From CAWJLE01 sp963843645 (lineage in GTDB: Bacteria > Chloroflexota > Anaerolineae > DAOTYC01): 64,000 nucleotides of DNA. The stretch is from positions 806,001 through 870,000 of the forward strand of contig CAWJLE010000005.1 in the NCBI GenBank assembly GCA_963843645.1. The letters are read 5' to 3'. The position numbers and the translations under genes are program-made. Each line of letters starts with the position of its first letter. Positions within the stretch are counted from its first letter, which is position 1. Shown in pieces: positions 18,955-28,737 of the stretch. A model generated the notes under the pieces. That model was not told the origin of the DNA and made no database searches. It saw only the letters and a list, made by a program, of their open reading frames with translations.

Positions 18955-19969
18955 ATGGCACTGGGTTCCGGACATTGGTATATGGGCCTGGTATCGCTGG
19001 GCCTACTGGTTGCAGCTGGGCTGGGCGCGGTGCTTGCTCATGGCATCATATTCGCGGCGCTGGAGCGAGCGATGAGGCGCAAAGATGCGGGCTCGGAGTT
19101 CGCGTTCGTCCGGCATGCCCGGAGGCCGACCGTCCCCCTGATTGTGCTGCTAGCGGTGTCGCTGGTTCTGCCGGTGGTGGCCTGGCCGGCCGAGCTGACG
19201 ACGATCATCCGGCGCATCATCGGATTAGGCGCGACGGCTTCCATCGCCTGGCTGATCGTCGAGTTTTCCGCGGCGGTCGAAGAGACGATTTTCAAGCAGT
19301 ATCGGATCGACGTCCCCGACAACCTTGAAGCCAGGCGCGTTCGGACCCAGCTCACGACGCTGCGCCGGGTCTTCGGGGTCATCGTCGTGTTCGTGGCGTT
19401 CTCCGTGATGCTGCTGACCTTTCCAAGCATTCAACGGCTCGGCGTCACGCTGTTCGACTTCCGCAGGCGTGATTGGCCTGGTGGTCGGCATCGCGGCCCG
19501 GCCGGTTCTATCGAACCTCATCGCCGGGGTTCAGCTCGCGCTGACGCAGCCGATTCGCATCGAGGACGTGGTGGTGGTGAAGGGCGAATTCGGCTGGGTG
19601 GAAGACCTGTGTTCGACGTACGTGGTGGTGCGGCTGTGGGACCTCCGGCGGCTCGTCGTACCGCTGTCGTATTTTATCGAGCAGCCGTTTGAGAATTGGA
19701 CGCGGACCACGGCCAACCTGATCGGCACTGTGACAGTCTACGCCCACCTGAATGTCAGCGTCCCAACGGTGCGACGCGAGCTACAGCGCATCCTGGAAAG
19801 CTCGGGGATGTGGGATCGGCAAGCCTGGGGCCTGCAGGTGACCGATTCGACCGAAACCGCCATCCAGCTGCGTGCGCTGATGAGCGCCACCAATGCGTCT
19901 AAGCTGTGGGACCTTCGCTGCCACGTCCGTGAGAAGCTGATCTCGTTCCTGCAGACTCAATATCCATAA
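18955..19969 (+). CDS. Small-conductance mechanosensitive channel, MscS family (one indel)
   Basis: About 338 residues: three or four N-terminal membrane helices (MGLVSLGLLVAAGLGAVLAH; VPLIVLLAVSLVLPVVAW; IIGLGATASIAWLIVEF), then the pore helix VIGLVVGIAARPVLSNLIAGVQLAL and the cytoplasmic beta domain (QPIRIEDVVVV, GWVEDLCSTYVVVRLWDLRRLVVPLS, FENWT). These are hallmark MscS motifs; the channel opens on hypo-osmotic stress. An indel near 19460 (ARG/GVIG region) breaks the frame just before the pore helix. The ATG at 18955 has GGAGGTGA seven bases upstream. It fits with the osmotic-stress theme of the preceding genes. Confidence 0.88.
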
Positions 19970-19986
19970 CGAAGCGTCCGGCTCCG

Positions 19987-21956
19987 TCACAGGCTGAGCG
20001 TCTGCCGGCGCAGCAGTTCGGCGTTGAGCGCCACGATTACCGTGCTGGCTGACATCAGCGCCGCGCCGACGGCGGGCGACAGCAATATGCCCACGGGCGC
20101 CAGGACCCCGGCTGCCAGGGGCAGAGCCACCACGTTGTATCCGGCCGCCCAGATGAGGTTCTGAACCATCTTGCGGTGGCTGGCCCGGCTGAGGGTGATG
20201 ACCTTGACGACATCCAGGGGGCTGCTCTTGACCAAAATCACGCCGGCCGACTCTACCGCCACGTCTGTGCCGCTGCCGATGGCCATCCCCACGTCGGCTC
20301 TGACCAGGGCCGGTGCATCGTTGACGCCGTCTCCGACCATGGCGACGCGTTTTCCCGCTCCTGCAGCTGCTTGATGTGCTGATCCTTGTTTTCCGGCAAG
20401 ACCTCGGCGAAGTAGTGGTCGATTCCCAGCTCTTCGGCCACGGCCGCGGCCACTGTCTCGCTGTCTCCCGTGATCATGGCCACTTCGACCCCCAGGTCGT
20501 GAAGCTGTGATACGGCCTCCCGGCTCTCCGCCCTAACGACGTCGGCCAGGGTCAGCCCGGCGATCGCCTGCCCGTCGCGTACCAGATAGACGACGCTCCT
20601 GCCCTTGGCGCTCGCGTCCTCGCTGAACCGGGCGATATCGTCCGGGAGTGCCAGCTCCAACATTTCGAGCAGCCGCGGGCCGCCCACGTAGACCGTGTGC
20701 CCTTCGTTCTTCGCCCGGACTCCGCGACCCTTCAGGGCCTCGAAATCCGTTACCTCCGGCAGGGATAGCTCTTTCTCTGCGGCAGCTTTCCGAATGCCAC
20801 GCGCCATCGTATGCTCGGAATCCCCTTCGATGGCTGCGGCCAGTGCCAGCGCAGAGTCCTCGTCCCAGCCCTCGGTTGCAGCAGTACCGATCACCCCGAA
20901 CTCGCCCCGAGTCAGAGTGCCGGTTTTGTCGAATACCACCACGTCGATTTGCCTTGCCTTCTCGAGCGCCAGCCGATCCCGGATCAGAATGCCGCTGCGG
21001 GCACCCAGCGAGGTTGTAATCGCCACTACCAGTGGGACTGCCAGCCCGAGGGCATGCGGGCACGCGATGACCAGGACCGTGGCGACACGCGCGACGACGT
21101 CCACTTTGAAGCCCAGGGCAATGGTCCAGGCGATGGCCGTCAGAATCGCGACGCCGAGCGCAATGTAGAAAAGCCAGCCGGCAGCCCGGTCGGCCAGCAA
21201 TTGGGTCCGCGATTTGCTGGACTGGGCCTGCTGGACCAGGCGCATGATACCCGCCAGCGTCGTGTCGTTTCCGATGGCGTTGACCCGCACGCGCAGGCTT
21301 CCATCGCCGTTGATCGTGCCGGCGATGACCTTTGCCCCCGCCTGCTTGGACACGGGCGTGGACTCGCCCGTGATCATAGCCTCGTTGACCTCAGAGTCGC
21401 CTTCCTCGACTTCGCCGTCGGCGGCAACGCTGGCTCCGGGCCGAACCAGCACCAGGTCATCCTCCGCCAATTCGTCAACCGTGACTGTCTCTGTCGACCC
21501 GTCCTCGCGAATGCGCTCAGCGTCGGCGGGCATGAGCTTTGCCAGTTCATCCAGTGCGCCGGATGCCCTGCGCACGCTGCTCATCTCGATCCAATGCCCG
21601 AGCAGCATAACGTCGATCAGCGTCGCCAGCTCCCAGAAGAAGCCCTTGCCTTGTGAGATGAAGAGCGCGGCCAAGCTGTAGGCGAAAGCCACGGTGATGG
21701 CGAGCGAGATGAGCGTCATCATGCCGGGCTGCCGCTCCCGGATCTCCGGGCCTGCCATCCGAAGAAAAGGCAAGCCGCCATACGCGAAGATCGCCACGGC
21801 CAGGACCGGCGTGATCCAGGAACTCAGCGGGAAGGCAGGCGTGCTGAAAGCCAGCCACTGCTGGATCGTGGCGCTGAAGATCAAGACGGGGATCGATAGG
21901 GCGAGGCAAACCCAGAAGCGTCGACGGAACTCTCGCTCGTGACCAGTGTGGTTCAT
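19987..21956 (-). CDS. copB: Copper-translocating P1B-type ATPase, CopB-like (CPH motif), one indel
   Basis: About 656 residues. Short His-containing N-terminus (MNHTGHERE), no CxxC metal-binding domain. Catalytic features: TGESTPVSKQAG, VIACPHALGLAVPL (transmembrane CPH metal site), VFDKTGTLTRGEFG (phosphorylated Asp), SEHTMARGIRK, and GDGVNDAPALVRADVGMAIG. CPH is the mark of the P1B-3 (CopB) group, exporting Cu2+ or Cu+. A lost G near 20352 (GGGG read as GGG) splits the end from the rest; the corrected frame is KRVAMVGDGVND. The ATG at 21956 follows AGGAGGAATC. The gene lies 47 bases downstream of the CDF exporter and is probably co-transcribed with it. Confidence 0.9.
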
Positions 21957-22003
21957 AGAGGATTCCTCCTTTGCTTGGCCTGGTTTGGCGAGGGGGTGCC
22001 GCG

Positions 22004-22897
22004 TTAGTAGGGCGGCTCCCGTTCGGTCATGTCGTGGTGTTCTGCCTGCACGGTCACGTGGCTGATGCCGAAGTCTCGCGTCAGGCGGGCGTTGATCTCC
22101 TCCAGCAGGCGCTGCGTTCCGTCCGAATCGATGGACTCCGCCACCACGAGATGCGCGCTCAATACTTCGATGCCGGACGTGAGAGTCCATACGTGTAGAT
22201 CGTGGACGTCCTCTACCCCGTCTGTCTCGCGAAACATCCGGTCGATCTCGACCACGTCGATGTGCTCGGGCGCCCCTTGCAGGAGCACGTTGACGGCCCG
22301 GCCCATCAGCTGCGCGGTGCGGGGGAAGATGAACAGGCTGATGACGATGCTGATGATCGGATCTGCCGGATAGTACCCGGTCCGAAGAATGACCAAGGCC
22401 GCGACGAGCACCCCCACCGAACCGAGCGCATCGCTCACCGTCTCGAGGAACGCTCCCTGGAGACTCAGGCTCTCCGCCGCTCCGTGGTGCAGCATCAGGA
22501 CTCCCGCCAGGTTCACCACGACACCGACGACCGCCACCCCGACCATTGCGCCGCCCGCGATGGCGGCGGGCTGGTGGAGACGCTGGTACGCTTCGTACAG
22601 AACGTAAATCGTACTGAGAAGCAGGATCAGAGAATTGGCCAGAGTGGCCAGGATCTCCAGCCGATAATAGCCGAACGTCTTCTGGGGCGTGGTGGGTCTC
22701 AATGCCATCCAGGCGGCGAACAGGGTCAGACCCAATCCCAGGACATCGGTGAACATGTGCAAGGCTGACGCCAGCAATGCCAGGCTGTGGGCGATGATCC
22801 CGGCGACGATGGCGACGATCAAGTAGGCGAACGTCAGTCCGGCCACGATCGCCAATTTGTGTAGATTCTGGCCGGTTGTCGAAATGGCTTTGCCCAT
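22004..22897 (-). CDS. Cation diffusion facilitator (CzcD/ZitB-like)
   Basis: A 297-residue six-helix exporter for Zn2+ or similar divalent metals in exchange for H+. Helix 2 has HMFTDVLGLGLTLFAAWMA (H-x3-D), helix 5 has AFLETVSDALGSVGVLVAALVI where the usual His of the H-x3-D site is replaced by Glu. The C-terminal cytoplasmic domain holds GVEDVHDLHVWTLTSG and ends with a His-containing tail (HVTVQAEHHDMTERE). The ATG at 22897 follows GGAG. Together with the CopB-type ATPase it forms a metal-export pair. Metal specificity cannot be fixed from sequence, since helix-5 changes alter it. Confidence 0.88.
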   Translation of the reverse strand: MGKAISTTGQNLHKLAIVAGLTFAYLIVAIVAGIIAHSLALLASALHMFTDVLGLGLTLFAAWMALRPTTPQKTFGYYRLEILATLANSLILLLSTIYVLYEAYQRLHQPAAIAGGAMVGVAVVGVVVNLAGVLMLHHGAAESLSLQGAFLETVSDALGSVGVLVAALVILRTGYYPADPIISIVISLFIFPRTAQLMGRAVNVLLQGAPEHIDVVEIDRMFRETDGVEDVHDLHVWTLTSGIEVLSAHLVVAESIDSDGTQRLLEEINARLTRDFGISHVTVQAEHHDMTEREPPY

Positions 22898-23230
22898 TGC
22901 CCGGTCTCCATCCGCCGGGCCGCGTCCCTGGTTTCCGCGACGTTCGCCCGGGGGCTGCGCCGAAGCCGCAGAGTCGACCCGGGAACCCAGGTCGATTTCG
23001 CGCGGCTTCGGATTTGGTCATCGTCGTCTCACTGCGGGCGAGTCGCGGTCAGGATTGCCGCCGAATGGCGGCGAGTCAAGCGAGGCAGGGTGCCCGTGCG
23101 CCGGGCCAGAACGCTGCTTTCAAGGGGACTGTCAAAGCCCAAGCCTGGAATAGTCACGACCTTCGTCCGGCAGACGTCGCGCAAGGCTGATCCTGTGGCC
23201 CGTGACGGTGTGCGGAAGTTCAGTGAGTTC
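22898..23230. other. 333-base gap without a recognisable gene
   Basis: Between the CDF start and the flavoprotein stop. Small open frames in it have no family resemblance or ribosome site. A short GC-rich hairpin (ttgccgccgaatggcggcgag near 23053) is visible; it could end the flavoprotein transcript. Confidence 0.4.
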
Positions 23231-23884
23231 TCACGTCCCGGCATTCTCCCTTCTCGCACGCAAAATCGAACCGATTGTCTTGCCCGCTCGATACGCCTGA
23301 AAACTCGCCGTGTCCTGACCTTTCAGGCGCGGCGGGAGCTGCTGCGCATCGATGCGGTCAAGAAATCCGTGCTGCTTCACGACTTCTCCAACGGCGCAAT
23401 CCTCTCCAAACCCGCAGGTGTAACACTGGGAATAGCCGTCTGCGTATACTGAGTCTACGACGACCATCTTGTTACGCCCCATCATGTATCGAATGTACTC
23501 GAGCACGCGCGAGTCCTCCTCGCCACCATCTACCGCGACCGCAATCCCAAGCTTACCCGCCAGCAGAAATACCTCGCGGTGACGAAAACAGAAGGTCCTT
23601 TCCCAACACGCATGCGCCAGCGCGTTTACATAATGAAAGTAGTTTGGCGCGCCGAAAACGATCGCATCGGCGGCCAGCATCTTGTCTCCGATTTCGATCC
23701 AGTCGTCCTCGACCCGGCAATGGTTGTCGGCGCCGCAGCGCGTGCAGCCGGCGCACCCATTGATCTTCCTTCCGGCCAGTGTCACGTACTCGTATGGCTC
23801 ACCGCTGGCCTCCATTACCGCCTTCACCACTTCGCCGGTGATTCCGTTCGGACGTCCGCTCGCACTGATCCCCAGAATCGGCAT
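23231..23884 (-). CDS. Iron-sulfur flavoprotein / NADPH-dependent FMN reductase family
   Basis: A 217-residue flavodoxin-fold protein: MPILGISASGRPNGITGEVVKAVMEASG (FMN phosphate loop), GAPNYFHYVNALAHACWERTF (FMN isoalloxazine region). The cysteine motif GCAGCTRCGADNHC (C-x2-C-x2-C-x5-C) is that of Isf-type flavoproteins carrying a [4Fe-4S] cluster. A second cysteine group, CYTCGFGEDC, lies at about residue 160. The ATG at 23884 has AAGGAG five bases upstream. Such proteins act in electron transfer or in oxygen and metal stress responses; its place before the CDF and CopB genes suggests metal or redox defence (inference). Confidence 0.82.
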   Translation of the reverse strand: MPILGISASGRPNGITGEVVKAVMEASGEPYEYVTLAGRKINGCAGCTRCGADNHCRVEDDWIEIGDKMLAADAIVFGAPNYFHYVNALAHACWERTFCFRHREVFLLAGKLGIAVAVDGGEEDSRVLEYIRYMMGRNKMVVVDSVYADGYSQCYTCGFGEDCAVGEVVKQHGFLDRIDAQQLPPRLKGQDTASFQAYRAGKTIGSILRARRENAGT

Positions 23885-24294
23885 CGTTTCTCCTTTGGTT
23901 GGTCTGCCATCGCCCGCAATGAAGTTGGTCGAAGGCGGCTCGTTCCTCATCTTGAACTGGACGGTACGATTCCTCCACGGATGGCGGCACACAACGCTTG
24001 CCCTGCCTGTCCGCGGCCCGAGCCGTGGCCTCAATGGGCCTCGACCATCGAACTCACTTGCCCATGTACGTTTGGCTTCGGGACGAGCAAATCATACCAT
24101 AACTGTTCCGCCTGAGGGAAGACCAAAGATGTGCAAACGGCCTCCGCATTTTGGCCTATTCTCGAGCCTGGAGCGGATTTTAAGCGTCCGCTCCATCTCA
24201 GCACAGGCCGCACCACAGTGAGCGAGGGTCCAACGAGGTTCCGGCCACCCTCTGGGGCGAACGACCCAAAGCGGGCGGAAGCAAGGGGCTTGCA
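23885..24294. other. 410-base gap without a recognisable gene
   Basis: Between the flavoprotein start and the glycogen-binding protein stop. No frame in either strand shows a family motif. I see no clear promoter or terminator. Confidence 0.4.
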
Positions 24295-24592
24295 TCAGGT
24301 ACGTACGACTGAGTCCACACTTCCGTACATGTTCGGCACGTATTCGTCGGCGTGGTCGTCGTCCATCCATTCCCCGTCGTCGACCAGAATAACGGAATCG
24401 GTAGGTCCGGCCCGGCTCCAAATCCAGCGAGATGTGCCAGTCTTCCTGGCCCTCTGTTTGCGTCAACCAGTGGCTGTCCGTCTGCCAGTCATTGAATTCG
24501 CCCGCGAGAGCGACCCGGTCGGCCCAAATGTGGCTCGAGACCAGGAAAGTTACGCGCACCAAACCATTTGGCAAGGGCTCTTTCATCAACAT
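24295..24592 (-). CDS. Stand-alone glycogen-binding (AMPK/isoamylase N-terminal type) domain protein, one indel
   Basis: About 99 residues that are a single carbohydrate-binding E-set domain: VRVTFLVSSHIWADRVALAGEFNDWQ, then EDWHISLDLEPGRTYRFRYLVDDG, EWMDDDHADEYVPNMYG and SVDSVVRT. The pattern VxLaGdFNdW...G.YeFrYlVDG.W..D...  .vpN.yG is that of CBM48/AMPK glycogen-binding domains. One extra T near 24402 breaks the frame; the corrected one ends at TGA 24295. Proteins like this occur in Chloroflexi and Bacteroidetes with unknown role; possibly they bind glycogen or trehalose-like sugars. It follows the H+ ATPase gene on the same strand by 85 bases. Confidence 0.75.
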
Positions 24593-24677
24593 GTCGACAT
24601 GTCTTCCGCGGCCCGGCTGGCGGCGCTGCCAACCGAACGTGCCCCTTTCGATGAATCGGCTGAGACGCCCGGCGGTC

Positions 24678-27209
24678 TCATCCGTCGTGATGTGAATTTG
24701 CAGCCGCGACTCCGCGGCTCGACTGTAGAAGCCCGAGCGAATCCAGCCAGCGGTACGCCAGCAGCTTCACCCGATCGTTCACCAGGAACCATGCCAGCGC
24801 ATAGATCCACACGACCGCAGCCCAGCCCCAACCAATCGGCGACATGAACAACCCGTAAACGGCGATCAGCGTTGCCAGGCATTGGGTTCCGACCACCGCG
24901 CCCAGCAGGATCGGCGCCGGCCGACTCGCCCAGAAAGGACCGCGGGTGCGCGTAATGAAGATGGTCAGATGCCCTGCCACCGACAGCTTGAGGTAGATCA
25001 ACGTCTGAATCAAGTCGCGGTTCAAATGGAAGAAACGCTCGCCCAAGTAGAACAGGCCGAAAGAGCTGATCACCCCGGCCGTGCCGAGAATCGTGGCAAT
25101 GCTGAGAACCGTCCGCATGTTCCACCTTTCGGGCGACTGGGAGTAGACCACCCGGTCGTAGGCGATGGACAGAATCGCCCCGTCGTTCAGCAGCGCCAGC
25201 AGCACGATCATCACCGCGGTGACAGGGTAGAAGTTGAAGGCTAGAATGGAAAGCGTCATGAAGAACAGAACGCGGATCGTTTCCGCGATGCGGTAGATCG
25301 CGTAGCTCTGCATCCGCTGAAAAATCTTGCGGCTCTCTTTGACAGCGTCGATGATGACCGATAGGCCGGGCGTCAGGAGAACGATGTCCGCCGCCGACCG
25401 GGCAGCGTCCGTTGCGCCGGACACGGCGATTCCAGCATCGGCTCTCTTGAGGGCGGGGGCGTCGTTGACGCCATCGCCGGTCATTCCTACGATGTGGCCC
25501 TCGTGCTCCAGAGCTTCCACGATGTGATACTTGTGCTCGGGAAAGACCTGCGCGAACCCGTCGGCGCGTTCGATCGCCTCCGCCAGCGGTTTGGACGCTG
25601 TGATGTCCGTTTCTGGAAGTGAGGCAGCATCGACGATGTTCGTGCCCAGGCCCAGCTGTTGTGAGATTTCTCTGGCGATGGCGATCTGATCTCCCGTCAG
25701 CATCTTCACTGCCATGCCCATCTGCCGGGCGGTCTCGAGTGTGGTCTTCGTGTCTTCGCGCGGCGGGTCGAAGAGGGGAATCACCCCCTGGAATCGCCAG
25801 CTCCCATCTCCGTCACTGCGAGCGACTCCCAGGGATCGGAATCCTCGCGCGGCGAAATCGTTCACCACTTTGTCTACTTGTGGGCCGAGCTGCGTGCCGT
25901 CGGTTGAGAGCGCGAGGATGACCTGGGGCGCACCTTTGGTTACCTTGAAGACTTCACCGTCGCCGCCCTTCACGGTCGCCTCGGTGCGTTTACTGACCGG
26001 ATCGAATGGCTGAAAATGCAGAATCTGGTAATTGTCCGGGGCATGGACGCTGGCTGCGCCACTTAGTACGGCCAGGTCGATGGGGTCTTCATCTTCGGCG
26101 CGGGAGGCCAGCGCGGCGTTCTCGATTACCTCCGCGGACGTCGTCGTCTCCACGCCGTAGACTTCGCCCAACGTGAGCCTGTTTTGGGTGAGCGTGCCGG
26201 TCTTGTCCGAGCACAATACATCGATGCCGGCCAGTTCCTCGATCGACGTCAGGCGGCTGACGACGGCCTGTTTGGCGGCCAGTATCCGGGCGCCCACCGC
26301 CATCGTTACCGACAGGACCGTTGGCATGGCCACGGGGACGGCGGCCACGGTGAGGACCAGGGCGAACTGGAGCGTCGTTACCAGGTTGTCGCCGCGAATC
26401 ACCGCCACCGATAGGATGACGATAACGAGCGCCAGCGCGAGAAGAATCAGGAAGTCGCCGATCTTCAGCACGGCGCGCTGGAAGTGGCTGGTGCCATGAG
26501 TCGATTCTACCAGGTGTGCCGTACGTCCGAAGTACGTATTCTGCCCTGTGCCGTAGACGAGAGCGTCAGTCTCTCCCCTCTTGACGATAGACCCGGAGTA
26601 GACGCCGTCGCCGGCCTGCCGCGTCACCGGCAAGGACTCGCCTGTTAGCGCCGACTGGTCCACCTCAATTGGATCGCCGTTTATGAGCCTGGCATCAGCG
26701 GGGATAATGTCGCCAATTCGAACGCGAATGAGGTCACCTGGCACGAGCTGGCGGGCCGCTATCGTCGCCCAAACCCCGCCACGTCTCACTTTGGCCTGCA
26801 AGGCCAGCTTCTGTTTGAGCGCCGCAACGGTGTTGCCCGCCTGGAATTCTTCCCAGAACCCCACAATGGCGTTGACGATCAGCAGGGCCAGGATGATTCC
26901 GAAATCAGCCCAATGCCGGACCAGCGCCGACAAAACGGCTGCCACTTCGATCATCCAGGGAATCGGTCCCCAGAAATACGATAAGAATTTCAGCGCCCAA
27001 CTCTGTTGCTCCTCAATGAGCTCGTTGTAGCCATAGCGCTCCAGACGACGCTGGACTTCAGCCTCGTCCAAACCGTTTGGGCCGGACGCCAGCTGCGATT
27101 GCAGCTCTGCAACAGACAGGTTGGCAAGCCTTGTCGTGCCGACATCCGGAGTCTTTCTGTTTTTTGTCTGTCCAATACTCATGCGTCGAAACGCAGTGAG
27201 AAGCCCCAT
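24678..27209 (-). CDS. Plasma-membrane-type proton-transporting P-type ATPase (P3A)
   Basis: An 843-residue P-type ATPase of the Pma1 family, which pumps protons out of the cell. Motifs: N-terminal TRLANLSVAELQSQL cation_ATPase_N domain, LTGESLPVTR, VLCSDKTGTLTQNRLTLGEVY (phospho-Asp), MTGDGVNDAPALKRADAGIAVSG, and ten membrane helices. The ATG at 27209 (MGLLTAFRRMSIG) is chosen over the further upstream one since GGGAGGG lies six bases before. The sequence is intact. The last about 15 residues (QSSRGVAAANSHHDG) are atypical, but no frame error is evident. The HEAT-repeat gene lies upstream in the same direction. Confidence 0.9.
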   Translation of the reverse strand: MGLLTAFRRMSIGQTKNRKTPDVGTTRLANLSVAELQSQLASGPNGLDEAEVQRRLERYGYNELIEEQQSWALKFLSYFWGPIPWMIEVAAVLSALVRHWADFGIILALLIVNAIVGFWEEFQAGNTVAALKQKLALQAKVRRGGVWATIAARQLVPGDLIRVRIGDIIPADARLINGDPIEVDQSALTGESLPVTRQAGDGVYSGSIVKRGETDALVYGTGQNTYFGRTAHLVESTHGTSHFQRAVLKIGDFLILLALALVIVILSVAVIRGDNLVTTLQFALVLTVAAVPVAMPTVLSVTMAVGARILAAKQAVVSRLTSIEELAGIDVLCSDKTGTLTQNRLTLGEVYGVETTTSAEVIENAALASRAEDEDPIDLAVLSGAASVHAPDNYQILHFQPFDPVSKRTEATVKGGDGEVFKVTKGAPQVILALSTDGTQLGPQVDKVVNDFAARGFRSLGVARSDGDGSWRFQGVIPLFDPPREDTKTTLETARQMGMAVKMLTGDQIAIAREISQQLGLGTNIVDAASLPETDITASKPLAEAIERADGFAQVFPEHKYHIVEALEHEGHIVGMTGDGVNDAPALKRADAGIAVSGATDAARSAADIVLLTPGLSVIIDAVKESRKIFQRMQSYAIYRIAETIRVLFFMTLSILAFNFYPVTAVMIVLLALLNDGAILSIAYDRVVYSQSPERWNMRTVLSIATILGTAGVISSFGLFYLGERFFHLNRDLIQTLIYLKLSVAGHLTIFITRTRGPFWASRPAPILLGAVVGTQCLATLIAVYGLFMSPIGWGWAAVVWIYALAWFLVNDRVKLLAYRWLDSLGLLQSSRGVAAANSHHDG

Positions 27210-27298
27210 AATTTTCCCTCCCAAGGCTATAGAGTGTGCATCGTTTGCAGGGCGGCGGGTCTTCGTCAAATTGATCTGGGGGAGATGGAACGCGGTTA

Positions 27299-27903
27299 TC
27301 AGGAGCCAGAATCGGGCGTCCGCGAGCCGGGCCCCCTGCCTGGGAACTGCATCAAGGCGTTCCCCGCAGCCACGGGAACCTCAAGTTCCGGATCGGCGCC
27401 CTCCAGTGCTGCAAGCACGGAGTGGGCCATTTCGTCCGCACCATTGCCAGACAAAACTCGAAACACGTGATGAGCGCCTTCTCTAAGCCATACTGAATCC
27501 GAGTGTTCGACCACGCCTCCAGAAGAACGGGTAAGCCGTCCCGACCCAAGTCGATCAGCCCTTCACCCGCCAACCAGCGCGTGCCGGCGTCGGCGTGCTC
27601 GAGAGCGCGCACGAAGGCCGGGGCAGCCGCCGGATCTCCAATTTCAGCCAGAGCCTTGGCCGCCTCCCAGCAGCTGTGTTCGCCACAGCCCCTTTCGCCC
27701 GCGCGCTCCAGCAACTCGACAAGCGTTGGCACGGCGGGCCGTCCCAAACGGACGAGAGAGCTGCGCGCAACGTCCCTGGCCTTCCCATCGGGGGAGGCCA
27801 ACCTCTCAACCAGCGCCTGGATCGATTCGGGATCTGAGGGTTGCGCCAAACCCGGGCTCGCCTTGCGATCTTCCTTGAAACTGGGCTTGTGAAAACTCAT
27901 CAT
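27299..27903 (-). CDS. HEAT-repeat (PBS-lyase-like) protein, one indel
   Basis: About 200 residues of consecutive HEAT repeats: SIQALVERLASPDGKARDVARSSLVRLG, VPTLVELLERAG, CWEAAKALAEIGDPAAAPAFVRALEHADAGTRWLAGEGLIDLG, then after a one-base loss near 27510 the frame SDSVWLREGAHHVFRVLSGN and PELEVPVAAGNALMQFPG. It is paralogous to the protein at 28738-29316 throughout its length. HEAT proteins bind partner proteins or cofactors; no enzyme active site is visible. A GGAGG precedes the ATG pair at 27903/27900, and a consensus promoter lies 140 bases upstream. Confidence 0.8.
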
Positions 27904-28040
27904 TCATCCTCCCTGGTCGCCGCGGTCCCGACCCGTAAGGTCGACTCCCTTCACGGGTCTTAGCCCTTTTTTTCTATCCGTGATCTGGTGATCAAACCCG
28001 CGGCCGTCATCACTCCCCGATAATTCTTTTCACGCCCGTC

Positions 28041-28069
28041 ATTATAAGCAAGATTATCTTCGCAGTCAA
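28041..28069 (-). promoter_or_regulatory. Promoter for the HEAT-repeat / H+ ATPase genes
   Basis: On the minus strand TTGACT (28069-28064), 17-base spacer, perfect TATAAT (28046-28041). Confidence 0.8.
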
Positions 28070-28087
28070 CAGAAAAGCCGGTTTCTC

Positions 28088-28138
28088 GCCCAAGGCCGGA
28101 TTATCGCGGGGGACCCGTCCATCGACCCGGCCTTGGGC
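28088..28138. repeat. 12-bp inverted repeat
   Basis: Arms gcccaaggccgg (28088-28099) and ccggccttgggc (28127-28138), 27-base loop, between the terminator at 28194 and the promoter at 28041. Could be an operator or a second terminator hairpin. Confidence 0.55.
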
Positions 28139-28193
28139 ACCCATGCAAACCGGCTGGAAACAGCTCTACACGTGAACACACTCGACACAATGG

Positions 28194-28220
28194 AACGAGC
28201 CAGTTCGTCACTGGCTCGTT
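28194..28220 (-). terminator. Terminator after the SHOCT gene
   Basis: Arms aacgagccag (28194-28203) and ctggctcgtt (28211-28220), seven-base loop, 69 bases after the SHOCT gene stop on the minus strand. Confidence 0.65.
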
Positions 28221-28288
28221 GTACACCTCCGTCGCCCATCGCGAGCCTCGACCTACGTGGCTGGTCGGGGCGTCGCGGAGATCGACGA

Positions 28289-28564
28289 TCAAGTAATCAA
28301 ATCCTGGCGAATCTGCTCAAATTGTTCTTTAGTGATCTCGCCGCGTGCGTAGCGCTCCTTCAGGATATCCAGCGCCCGATTGCCGCCTGGGGCCGGCGGT
28401 CCCGATCGAGCACTCCCGGAGCGAACCAGCGCGCGAACGACGAAGAAAGCCAGAATGATCAGGCCACCCCAAAAGAGGAGCATCAACAATCCACCGAACA
28501 ACATGCCGGGCCAGCCGAATCCGCCCCAACCGTATCCATGCCAGCCAAATCCATGCCACCACAT
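28289..28564 (-). CDS. SHOCT-domain membrane protein
   Basis: A 91-residue protein. N-terminus MWWHGFGWHGYGWGGFGWPG rich in Trp, Gly and His, then one membrane helix (LFGGLLMLLFWGGLIILAFFVVRAL), then a C-terminal SHOCT motif ALDILKERYARGEITKEQFEQIRQDL. SHOCT segments are short oligomerisation or membrane-targeting units found at protein ends; such small proteins are common near metal or stress genes. The ATG at 28564 follows GGAGAAGGA. The aromatic/His N-terminus could bind metal (inference). Confidence 0.85.
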   Translation of the reverse strand: MWWHGFGWHGYGWGGFGWPGMLFGGLLMLLFWGGLIILAFFVVRALVRSGSARSGPPAPGGNRALDILKERYARGEITKEQFEQIRQDLIT

Positions 28565-28737
28565 AAGAAAATCCTTCTCCCCATACTCACTCGGTGCTTC
28601 CGCGCGGTGGCTGCCAGCCGCCACCAACTTAATTCAGGAAGCTTTAGTCTAGATCAGTCACTCGATATCGGTCTGTATGCTCCTCACAATTCGCCATCGC
28701 CGACTCTCATCCGGCGTCGCGCTTTTGGATCGGACTT

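Noticed and set aside
22898..23021. Extension of a frame upstream of the CDF gene that overlaps the CopB frame
   Set aside because: Only a chance open frame; no ribosome site and no homology, and the CDF start at 22897 has its own site.
28195..28219. Hairpin as part of a tRNA or small RNA gene
   Set aside because: Only one stem-loop; no cloverleaf or other RNA features, so a terminator is preferred.
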